64,000 bases of DNA from an uncultured Ardenticatenia bacterium (GTDB taxonomy: Bacteria; Chloroflexota; Anaerolineae; 4572-78; NAK82): positions 1 to 64,000 of the forward strand of contig CAKZLO010000039.1 in NCBI GenBank assembly GCA_937127125.1, written 5' to 3'. Shown here one piece after another: positions 36,185 through 44,161 of this stretch. How positions within the stretch are numbered: the stretch's first letter is position 1; each line of letters starts with the position of its first letter. The notes beneath the pieces are model-generated. The model saw only the letters and a list, made by a program, of their open reading frames with translations. It had not been told where the DNA came from and did no database searches. The position numbers and the translations under genes are program-made.

Positions 36185-37131
36185 CCCCTGGATTTCGTCG
36201 GAGTCCGAAATTCGGTCGGTCGTGATTGTTAATTATTCGGTGAGACCGAATGAAGCCTATGCATCGAGCAAGCACCAAGCACAGTTCAGACAACCAGCGG
36301 CGCCATGTCAGTTTCGCCGCGCCTCAGGCGGCTGCCAACCCACGCACGTAGAGACGAGACATTGATGGCGGAACAAGCGCGTTGGTAGCCGCGCATCGCA
36401 CGACGCCACCCTTTGATGCACCAGCCGATGGCGCGTTCGGCAGCATCATTGGCACCGTCCAGGGTCCCACCGTGCCCACCCCGCCATGTGCGGTGACGGA
36501 TGAGGCATGGCCACAGATTCCCACGACCCCGGAACAATAGGTGCAAGCGCTACGCCAGGCTGACCTTCGCACCAGCACGCAGTGATGCGGCAGCAAGGTC
36601 GCGTTGGTGCAAGCATGCCAAGGCGACGCTTTGCTCAGGTTGACGAGTGCGGATTATCTCAGCACTGCCAATCCCTGCACTCGCTTGGACATCTGCGCGC
36701 CCCACACCTGGCGGATAGGTGCAAAAGGCGGCCGACGGCGCAGACAACGCTACCGGTGCGCCAGTACCAGTTCGTCTGGGTGTACAGCCAGTATCTTCAT
36801 CTCCAGGCGCACAATTCACCTCCCATCCCCTTTTCTCTTATGTACACCTCCTCTCACCAGCAGATGAATAAATCAAAAAAGACCTATGACTTGCTAGACC
36901 AACCATCCGCGTTGCCTGATGCCACCCCTGGTGCCACCAAGGATGTGCACCAGACTCCGAGCACCCCATGCAACCTGCCGAAAGGAGAGGACACCCCGGT
37001 AATATTATCATTTGACTTGACGCGTCAGCGGATAGAGCCAAAAGCGCTAGTGCGCCATATCAACCAGTTCTCTGTAAGGGCTGGGACTATGATTGGGTCG
37101 CACACAAGCCCCCTCTAGCACCTCTATTTTT
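36185..37131. other. Gene-poor stretch between corA and the ABC exporter operon
   Basis: It holds a degraded transposase end (36286-36546) and little else. Several overlapping frames from 36582 to 37118 have no family resemblance and look like degraded sequence. The right end runs into the promoter at 37132-37160. Confidence 0.5.
36286..36546 (-). pseudogene. C-terminal remnant of a transposase
   Basis: The 86-residue frame ends with NDAAERAIGWCIKGWRRAMRGYQ...SAINVSSLRAWVGSRL, which is the pattern of the last domain of certain DDE transposases (NNAAERAI near the final catalytic Glu, then RTMRGYK and a leucine-rich helix). The upstream parts of a transposase (first two catalytic Asp) are not visible in any frame up to about 36830, and no inverted repeats were seen. 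It appears to be an old, truncated insertion. Identification is from pattern recognition only. Confidence 0.6.
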
Positions 37132-37160
37132 TTTACCAATGTTGGATGTGCGAGTATAAT
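37132..37160 (+). promoter_or_regulatory. Promoter of the Gld-type ABC exporter operon
   Basis: TTTACC (37132-37137) and a perfect TATAAT (37155-37160) with 17-base spacing lie 42 bases before the start codon of the ATPase gene at 37202. AGGAGG at 37191 is the ribosome site. Confidence 0.6.
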
Positions 37161-37201
37161 CACGGTTTTGTGACGATTGACACCATCCCAGGAGGAAACC
37201 A

Positions 37202-38131
37202 ATGATCGAGGTGGTTGATGTCACCAAATCGTTCGGGCCTATCGAAGCTTTGCGTGGAGTGAGCTTTCGGGTTGCTCCTCATGAGGTAGTCGGGCTGCTG
37301 GGGCCGAACGGTGCCGGTAAGTCTACCACGATTCGTATCCTAACTGGGTACCTGCAGCCGGACAGCGGCACAGTCACTGTGGATGGTCTGGATGTGCTGC
37401 GACACACGCGTGAGGTGCAAGCTCGCATTGGTTATCTGCCCGAGAATGCTCCACTCTATCACGATCTCTCAGTGCAAGCTTACCTCAAAATGATGGCAGA
37501 GTTGCGCCTGATTCCGGAGGAGAAGCAACCCGCTTACCTTTCGGAGGCGATCTACGCGACAGGTTTGGCTGATCACCTCACGCGTCCCATCGGGGAGCTA
37601 AGCAAGGGCTACAGACAGCGTGTGGGATTAGCTCAGGCAATTCTACACCGCCCCAAGCTACTTATTCTGGATGAGCCCACTATTGGGCTGGATCCCACCC
37701 AGATTGTGGAAATACGCCGCCTGATCCGGCGACTGGCAGCAGAAAGCACAATCCTTTTCTCTTCGCACATCTTGTCCGAAGTAGAAGCAGTGTGTGACCG
37801 TGTAATCATTATTATGAACGGCCAGGTGAAAGCGGATGCTCGTCTGGCAGACCTGGCTACCACTGGCAGCGCCATACTGGTGTTGCGTCGGACAACCGAC
37901 GGTGTGCAACAGGCGTTGGCAAATCTAGATGGTGTGTGTGCAGCTGAGATCGTGTCCACCACTGATGGATATCCTACATACCGGGTGCGAGGACAGCCAG
38001 GTGTGGATCTATGTGCAGCCATCTACGATCTTGCTCACGAACATAGCTGGCCAGTGCGCGAAATACGACCCGATGTGCGTACGCTGGAGACAGTTTTCAA
38101 CCAGCTGGCTATGGGAGCGGAGGCGCTATGA
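37202..38131 (+). CDS. ABC transporter ATP-binding protein, GldA/NatA type
   Basis: A 309-residue ABC ATPase with Walker A GPNGAGKSTT (about residues 35-44), Walker B LLILDEPTIGLDP and signature LSKGYRQRVGLAQ. A C-terminal extension (about 220-305) is typical of the drug/gliding exporter group DrrA/GldA. It powers the ABC-2 permease encoded by the next gene, which overlaps its stop (ATGA). The likely substrate class is a lipid, polysaccharide or surface protein; the sequence does not decide. Confidence 0.93.
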   Translation: MIEVVDVTKSFGPIEALRGVSFRVAPHEVVGLLGPNGAGKSTTIRILTGYLQPDSGTVTVDGLDVLRHTREVQARIGYLPENAPLYHDLSVQAYLKMMAELRLIPEEKQPAYLSEAIYATGLADHLTRPIGELSKGYRQRVGLAQAILHRPKLLILDEPTIGLDPTQIVEIRRLIRRLAAESTILFSSHILSEVEAVCDRVIIIMNGQVKADARLADLATTGSAILVLRRTTDGVQQALANLDGVCAAEIVSTTDGYPTYRVRGQPGVDLCAAIYDLAHEHSWPVREIRPDVRTLETVFNQLAMGAEAL

Positions 38132-41031
38132 GACAGATCCTTTCCATCACCCGCAAAGAGCTAAACAGCTACTTTGGCTCCCCAATGGCGCTGATCTTTG
38201 TAGGCGCTTTTCTGGCGGCGACGCTTTTCACCTTCTTCTGGGCGGATGCTTTCTTCTCGCGCGGCGTGGCCGACGTGCGACCACTCTTTCGCTGGATGCC
38301 TATCCTAACCATTTTCTTGGTGGCCGCGCTCACAATGCGGCAATGGAGCGAGGAGCAACAAACTGGCACGTTGGAGATTCTGCTGACTCTGCCGGCACGC
38401 CAAGTACAGCTGGTGCTGGGCAAGTTCTTGGCTGCTATGACCCTCGTAGTCGTGGCATTGGCACTGACTCTCTTCGTGCCTATCACGGTGGCTCTCCTTG
38501 GTGATCTCGATTGGGGGCCAGTCTTTGGTGGCTACTTGGCTGCGATCCTTATGGCTAGTGCATATGTAGCGATCGGCCTCTTTGTCTCGTCGCGTACCAA
38601 CAACCAGATCGTGGCACTGTTGATGACAGTAGTAGTGGGTGGATCGTTTTACCTAGCTGGTTCACCGGGAGTGACCGCCTTCGTCGGCGATCGCCTAGCG
38701 GAGATTCTGCGTGCGATCGGTTCAGGCAGCCGTTTTGAAAGTATCCAGCGTGGTGTGATTGACCTGCGTGACTTAATGTACTACCTGTCGCTTACAGCTC
38801 TTTTCCTGACGCTCAATGTCATATCGTTAGACAGTCTGCGCTGGAGCCGGGGCGAGCAGACGCGCACATATCGCCAGGCGATGGTGCTCACCGCTGTGCT
38901 AATTGCGCTTAATTTGGCAGTGCTCAACATATGGCTCTATCCGCTTAAGACGGCGCGCCTCGACCTAACAGCGCAACGCGAGTATAGCCTGTCGCCAACG
39001 ACCCTAGCGCTCCTAAACACGTTGGAGGAACCACTCCTAATGCGCGGCTATTTCAGTGAGCGCACCCATCCATTGCTGGCGCCACTTGTGCCTGTCATCC
39101 GAGATATGCTCGAGGAGTATCGCATTGCCTCTAACGGCAAAGTGACAGTGGAGATCGTGGATCCACTCAAGGATCCCGAGAAGGGCAACGAGGCGGTGCG
39201 AACATATGGTATTCAGCCAACCCCATTGCAGATTGCCGATCGCTATGGCACCTCTGTAGTGAACGCCTACTTCGACATTCTAGTACGCTACGGCGACAAA
39301 TACGAGACGCTCAACTTCCGTGATCTGATTGAAATCCAGCCCTCACGTAGCGGCTTGCCGGAAGTACGCCTGCGCAACCTGGAATACGACCTAACACGTG
39401 CTGTTAAGCGCGTTGTTTCCGGCTTCCAAAGCATCGACGCAGTACTGGCTTCACTGGAGCAACCTGCCAAGCTCACCCTGTATGTCACGTCCAATACGCT
39501 GCCAGGTGGGCTGAGGGAGGCACCCCAGACCATTCAGAAAGTGGCCCAGCAGATCCAGGAGCGCTCCAACGGTAAGTTCGTCTTCGAGACCGTAGACGTG
39601 GACGCACCAGGAAGCAAGGTTACGCGTCAGACCATAATGGAACAATTTGGTCTGCAACCTATCGCGGTGTCTCTCTTCTCTGATCAAACTTATTATCTAC
39701 ACATGGTATTGCAAGTGGGAGACAACAAGCAGGTACTGTATCCCAGCGGTGACTTGGGTGAAGCGTCCACCCGCAGTGCCATCGAGTCAGCGTTAAAGCG
39801 CAGTGCCCGCGGTTTTCTAAAGGTGGTGGGCATATGGACACCCCCTGACATACCTCAGCAGAATATGTTCGGACAACAAATGCCCTCCTTTAAGCAGTAC
39901 AACTCCATTGTGGAGCAACTACAACAGGAGTACCAGGTGCGGCGTGTGGATTTGGGTGCAGGACAGGTGCCAGCGGATGTCGACGTACTGTTCGTGATCG
40001 CTCCACAGAATATGACCGACAAGGAACGTTATGCTATCGACCAGTACTTAATGCGTGGTGGCTCAATTGTTGTCGCTGCGGGTAACTATATCCTCAACCC
40101 TGATCCGTTCTCCGGCAGCTTAGGGTTGCAAGAGGTAAAGGACGGCCTGGCGGATATGCTGACCTCCTACGGTATCACGGTGGAAAAATCGCTGGTCCTG
40201 GATATGCAAAACGAACCTTTCCCAGTCCAGGTCGACCGCAACCTAGGCGGATTACAGGTGCGCGAGATCCAGGCGATTAACTATCCTTTCTTTGTGGACA
40301 TTCGACCGAGCGGAATGGATCGCCAAAGCCCCATCGTCTCCAATCTGCCAGCTGTGACTCTTAACTGGGCATCACCGATCACGTTGGACGAGTCTAAAAA
40401 CGCAGGACGCCAGGTGACCGCCTTGCTGCGTTCTAGCCCGGCATCTTGGCTGCGCACGAACATCGACATCCAACCGGACCTGCAAACCTACCCAGAACTG
40501 GGTTTCCCTGTGGAAGGCGAGCAAAGTTCACGCGTTCTGGCTGTCGCCGTCCAAGGCACCTTTGAAAGCCACTTCAAGGGGAAACCCTCGCCACTGGAAG
40601 CCACTAGTGCTCAAACGGACACCACCCAGATCCAAATGCAACCTCAGCAGCCTGAGCAGCCTACTGTTGGCACTATTGAAAAGTCACCTGAAACAGCACG
40701 CCTGATTGTGATCGGCAGCGCTGAATTCCTCAATGACATCGTTTTCCAGATTTCTGCCACCCTTTCAGGTGATCGTTATCTGAACAGCTTGCAGTTCGCG
40801 CAAAACTGTGTGGACTGGTCAGTGGAAGATCTGGAGTTGCTCAATATTCGGTCGCGCGGCACTGTGTCTCGGCTGCTAATGCCATTGACAGAAAGCCAGC
40901 AGTCGTTCTGGGAAGTGCTCAATTACCTCGTGGCACTGGTAGCATTGGTGGGTATTGGGATCTTTTGGCGTATTCGCCGGCGGAGCGAGCAACCGATGGA
41001 GCTATTACCACGCGAGTCGATATCATCATAA
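38128..41031 (+). CDS. Fused ABC-2 permease and GldG-like auxiliary protein
   Basis: The 967-residue protein joins two functions usually carried on separate genes (gldF and gldG). Residues 1-245 are an ABC-2 permease with about six membrane helices (starts MRQILSITRKELNSYFGSPMALIFVGAFL). A linking helix (about 250-275) follows, then a large extracytoplasmic region (about 280-920) with the GldG/ABC-transporter-auxiliary pattern (YSLSPTTLALLNTLEEPLLMRGYFSER, VEIVDPLKDPEKGNEAVR, DVDVLFVIAPQNMTDKERYAIDQYLMRGGSIVV), and a final membrane helix (about 932-952). Neighbouring ATPase and DUF4340 genes complete a Gld-type system. Confidence 0.9.
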   Translation: MRQILSITRKELNSYFGSPMALIFVGAFLAATLFTFFWADAFFSRGVADVRPLFRWMPILTIFLVAALTMRQWSEEQQTGTLEILLTLPARQVQLVLGKFLAAMTLVVVALALTLFVPITVALLGDLDWGPVFGGYLAAILMASAYVAIGLFVSSRTNNQIVALLMTVVVGGSFYLAGSPGVTAFVGDRLAEILRAIGSGSRFESIQRGVIDLRDLMYYLSLTALFLTLNVISLDSLRWSRGEQTRTYRQAMVLTAVLIALNLAVLNIWLYPLKTARLDLTAQREYSLSPTTLALLNTLEEPLLMRGYFSERTHPLLAPLVPVIRDMLEEYRIASNGKVTVEIVDPLKDPEKGNEAVRTYGIQPTPLQIADRYGTSVVNAYFDILVRYGDKYETLNFRDLIEIQPSRSGLPEVRLRNLEYDLTRAVKRVVSGFQSIDAVLASLEQPAKLTLYVTSNTLPGGLREAPQTIQKVAQQIQERSNGKFVFETVDVDAPGSKVTRQTIMEQFGLQPIAVSLFSDQTYYLHMVLQVGDNKQVLYPSGDLGEASTRSAIESALKRSARGFLKVVGIWTPPDIPQQNMFGQQMPSFKQYNSIVEQLQQEYQVRRVDLGAGQVPADVDVLFVIAPQNMTDKERYAIDQYLMRGGSIVVAAGNYILNPDPFSGSLGLQEVKDGLADMLTSYGITVEKSLVLDMQNEPFPVQVDRNLGGLQVREIQAINYPFFVDIRPSGMDRQSPIVSNLPAVTLNWASPITLDESKNAGRQVTALLRSSPASWLRTNIDIQPDLQTYPELGFPVEGEQSSRVLAVAVQGTFESHFKGKPSPLEATSAQTDTTQIQMQPQQPEQPTVGTIEKSPETARLIVIGSAEFLNDIVFQISATLSGDRYLNSLQFAQNCVDWSVEDLELLNIRSRGTVSRLLMPLTESQQSFWEVLNYLVALVALVGIGIFWRIRRRSEQPMELLPRESISS

Positions 41032-41123
41032 CCGCAGAGCACAGGGAAAGATGTCTATTATGCATCAGTAATAACTCGCTTCGTCTCATACCTGATGTGC
41101 GGGCGCAGTGATGGAGGGATTCT

Positions 41124-42155
41124 ATGTGGAACAGACGCAATCAGATCTTGGCTGGCATCCTGGCGCTACAAATCGTGGTCGCTGTGGTGATCTTCTGGCC
41201 GCGTGGTGCAGCCTCAGAAGCTCAGGCTGAGCCATTGCTGGCCAATCTCAAGACAGATGAGGTGGTCAGTCTCACCATCACCGATCGCGACGGCAATGTG
41301 GTCGAGCTGGCAAGAAACGGGCAGGATTGGGTATTGTCTCAAAGAGACAACTATCCAGCGGTGGGGTCGCGTGTGACAGATTTGCTCACCCGACTCCAGA
41401 AAATCCGCACTAACCGACTTATTGCCCGGACGGCGGGAAGCCACCGTCAGCTGCAGGTTGCTGCAGATGACTTCAATCGCAGGATTGAGATCAGGTCAAC
41501 CGATGCGACTACATACACTGTGTATATTGGCACCTCAGGTGGAGGCAGCGCAGCGCACGTACGGGTGGCGGACCAAAATGAGGTTTATCTGACCAGCGAA
41601 GTGCTCAGCTGGGATGTCAATGCGACTGAATCGAGCTGGGTGGAGACGCTCTTCTTTACTGTGCCCCAGACTGCCACAGTGGGTATCACACTGGAAAACG
41701 CGCACGGGAAGCTGGAATTTGAGCGTCCCAACGGCGAGAGCGAATGGACAATGAAAGGATTGACACCCGAAGAGAAACTGGTGCAAAACAATGTCCAAGA
41801 CCTGCTCTCCCAGATCACCTCGATGCATATGCAAGGGCCATTGGGGAAAACAGCGCAGAAAAACTATGGAATGGAACAGCCACAAGCAGTGATCATTCTC
41901 AAAACCAAGGAGGGCGATCAGGAGAAGCGTTACACACTGACTATTGGGGCAAAGTTAGAGGAAGATGTCCCATCAGACAGCAGCGTGAGGCGCCATTACT
42001 ATGTGCTTAGCTCCTCGGAGTCGCCCTATTTTGTGCGGATCAGCGAGTTCTTCGGCAACAACTTGGTCAACAAGAAACGTGCTGATTTTCTGCCGGAAAC
42101 GGCCACACCCACGCCGACGTTCCAGACAGACGAATCATCCAGCGGTGAGAAATGA
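41124..42155 (+). CDS. DUF4340 domain protein of the Gld-type exporter operon
   Basis: A 343-residue protein with an N-terminal membrane helix (about 8-26, ILAGILALQIVVAVVIFWP) and an extracytoplasmic beta-rich domain of the DUF4340 type (VSLTITDRDGNVVELARNGQDWVL ... RTNRLIARTAGS). DUF4340 genes are commonly next to GldG-type genes and their products are presumed to act with the exporter at the membrane. GGAGGG precedes the ATG. The C-terminal 15 residues are polar and likely disordered (TATPTPTFQTDESSSGEK). No catalytic residues are recognisable. Confidence 0.85.
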   Translation: MWNRRNQILAGILALQIVVAVVIFWPRGAASEAQAEPLLANLKTDEVVSLTITDRDGNVVELARNGQDWVLSQRDNYPAVGSRVTDLLTRLQKIRTNRLIARTAGSHRQLQVAADDFNRRIEIRSTDATTYTVYIGTSGGGSAAHVRVADQNEVYLTSEVLSWDVNATESSWVETLFFTVPQTATVGITLENAHGKLEFERPNGESEWTMKGLTPEEKLVQNNVQDLLSQITSMHMQGPLGKTAQKNYGMEQPQAVIILKTKEGDQEKRYTLTIGAKLEEDVPSDSSVRRHYYVLSSSESPYFVRISEFFGNNLVNKKRADFLPETATPTPTFQTDESSSGEK

Positions 42156-42237
42156 CGTCTTCCCCCGTCTGGGGCGTATGGCGTATGCAAAGAATCTAAA
42201 AAAACGAGTAAACGATGAGCTTGTTAGCCCAATGTGG

Positions 42238-42246
42238 TGTTATAAT
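42238..42246 (+). promoter_or_regulatory. Extended -10 promoter upstream of the radical SAM gene
   Basis: TGTTATAAT is an extended -10 element (TG, one base, TATAAT). The -35 region is poor, which is usual for such promoters. The resulting leader to the ATG at 42436 would be about 180 bases, with no known riboswitch. Confidence 0.5.
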
Positions 42247-42435
42247 TCTTACGAGGAGCTATAGGTCGCACCGCGGGGCTAACAACGCGGCAACTAAGCT
42301 AAGGATGTACAAACGCTAACACGCACGAGGGTGTCGAGCATCTCATAAGCAGCTGTTGACAGGGTAAGGGTTATTTCGACTGGATTACTTGTGTAGACTA
42401 GCAGAGCAGCTCCATTATTCCGAGGAGGTGATTAG

Positions 42436-43935
42436 ATGTTCTCTCAGAAATCCTTAGTCCAACGTCTGGCACAAACAGGTTTTGATTTTACGTCATCCAT
42501 TGCAGAACAAGCTTTGCTTAGCGACACGTTGCGACCCATCATCATGCGAGAGCTCGAGAGACGTCTGCTGTCCCAAATTGAGGCGTTGGCGGATCCGGCA
42601 CGGCCTCGTCAGGTGACGCAAGACAAGATTGATCTGGCACGCGCGCTCATCCGATCGGCGGAGCGTGCTCTCGCCAGAAAACAAATTTCGCGGCAGGTTT
42701 TGCATCGGCTGCTCCAAGTGTTTCTGAAAAACACTGTGCTCGACGCAGACGATTCGGCCAGGGTGGCCACTGAAACCTTCATCAAGAAACACGGCACGAA
42801 TCCACCTGTGACGATGGTAATCAGCCCCACAAAAGTGTGCAATCTGAAGTGCATCGGGTGTTATGCTGCTTGTTCTCCTGGCAACGCCGAAACGCTTGAT
42901 TGGGAGACTTTCAATCGCGTGGTCGACGATGCCAAGCGACAGTGGGGGTTGCGGTTCATCACAATCTCCGGAGGTGAGCCACTAGCCTATCGTTCCAACG
43001 GCTATGACTTGATCGACTTTGTCAAACGGCACGACAACTGCTTCTTCCAGATGTACACCAACGGCACGTTGATTGACGAGCGTATGGCCGAACGTATGGC
43101 CGACGCGGGAAATCTCATCCCGAACATATCGGTGGAAGGATTCGAAGAACGCACGGATGAGCGCCGCGGCAAGGGCACCTTTAAGCGCATTCTGAAAGCT
43201 ATGGAGAACTTGCGCAAGGTGGGCGTGCCGTATGGCATCTCGCTTACTGCCACCTGTCACAATGCCGAAGAAATCCTCTCCGATGAGTTCATCGATTTCT
43301 TCTTCAACGAGCAGCAGGTGGTCTATGCCTGGCTCTTCCAGTATATGCCTATTGGTCGCAGCTATACCCTTGATCTGCTGCCCCGACCAGAACAACGCGT
43401 CTGGATGTGGAAGCGTACATGGGAGATCGTGCGCGAGAAACAGATTATGATCGCGGACTTTTGGAACTGCGGCACTGCCTCGGACGGGTGTATCGCTGGC
43501 GCGCGCTCGAGCGGCTATATGTACGTTGACTGGAACGGCAAGTTGATGCCATGCGTCTTCGTGCCGTACTCGGCGGGCAATATCAAGGAGATATATCAAA
43601 ACGGCGGCACGCTGGATGACATTTACGATGTCCCCTACTTCCGGGCGATCCGTGAGTGGCAGTCCGAGTATGGCCTGGCGAAACGCAAGCCAGAGGAACA
43701 CGGCAACTGGCTCGTACCGTGCTCGATTCGTGACCATTACGATGTGGGACGCCGACTGATCGACACATACAAGCCAGAGCCTGAGGACGAGAATGCTGCG
43801 GAAGCGTTGCTGGATGGCCAGTACTACGAGGGTATGCTGGCCTACGACGAGGAGCTTTATAAGCTGTTCGACCCCATCTGGCAGGAACTCTATCTTAAGA
43901 GTGGCCCGACGGGGCCTTGCGAAGAGACAAAGTGA
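42436..43935 (+). CDS. Radical SAM protein with SPASM-type tail
   Basis: The 499-residue protein has an N-terminal helical region (1-125) not found in most relatives, then the cluster motif Cys135-X3-Cys139-X2-Cys142 (VCNLKCIGCYAAC), GGEP and the barrel (FITISGGEPLAYR). The later cysteines (NCGTASDGCIAGARSSGYMYVDWNGKLMPCVFVPYSAGN, and CSIRDH near the end) match a SPASM-type extra cluster region. Related proteins act on peptides or lipids such as the PqqE/anSME groups; the substrate is not known. GAGGAGG precedes the ATG. It stands alone, with a terminator after it. Confidence 0.87.
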   Translation: MFSQKSLVQRLAQTGFDFTSSIAEQALLSDTLRPIIMRELERRLLSQIEALADPARPRQVTQDKIDLARALIRSAERALARKQISRQVLHRLLQVFLKNTVLDADDSARVATETFIKKHGTNPPVTMVISPTKVCNLKCIGCYAACSPGNAETLDWETFNRVVDDAKRQWGLRFITISGGEPLAYRSNGYDLIDFVKRHDNCFFQMYTNGTLIDERMAERMADAGNLIPNISVEGFEERTDERRGKGTFKRILKAMENLRKVGVPYGISLTATCHNAEEILSDEFIDFFFNEQQVVYAWLFQYMPIGRSYTLDLLPRPEQRVWMWKRTWEIVREKQIMIADFWNCGTASDGCIAGARSSGYMYVDWNGKLMPCVFVPYSAGNIKEIYQNGGTLDDIYDVPYFRAIREWQSEYGLAKRKPEEHGNWLVPCSIRDHYDVGRRLIDTYKPEPEDENAAEALLDGQYYEGMLAYDEELYKLFDPIWQELYLKSGPTGPCEETK

Positions 43936-43959
43936 GCTCCTGAGCAAAGCTCTCGTCCC

Positions 43960-43989
43960 AAGGGGCAGCGATGATACCGCTGCCCCTTT
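43960..43989 (+). terminator. Terminator after the radical SAM gene
   Basis: AAGGGGCAGCG (43960-43970) and CGCTGCCCCTT (43978-43988) form a perfect 11-bp stem with a 7-base loop, followed by TTGTTGTG. It lies 25 bases past the stop codon. Confidence 0.8.
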
Positions 43990-44022
43990 GTTGTGCGTCT
44001 CGATCACCGCACGCCAGAATTT

Positions 44023-44051
44023 TTGCGCGTTCCAAAGGGTGAAGGTATAAT
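44023..44051 (+). promoter_or_regulatory. Promoter of ppdK
   Basis: TTGCGC (44023-44028) and TATAAT (44046-44051) are spaced by 17 bases, 111 bases before the ppdK start codon. The transcript would begin near 44058. Confidence 0.65.
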
Positions 44052-44070
44052 TTCTAAAGCTGACTTTCCG

Positions 44071-44107
44071 ACACCCCCTACGCCGCCGTGGGCCGTCCAG
44101 GGGGTGT
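44071..44107 (+). promoter_or_regulatory. Leader hairpin of ppdK
   Basis: ACACCCCCT (44071-44079) and AGGGGGTGT (44099-44107) form a perfect 9-bp stem with a 19-base loop in the ppdK leader. There is no T run directly after it, so it is more likely a 5' stabiliser or a regulatory fold than a terminator. Confidence 0.45.
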
Positions 44108-44161
44108 GTTATGTATTAAGGATGTGAACTCGAACTCTTCTTATGAAGGAGGCAGTCATAA

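Noticed and set aside
36582-37118. Protein gene in the plus-strand frame here
   Set aside because: No conserved pattern, poor start context, and it overlaps decayed insertion sequence.
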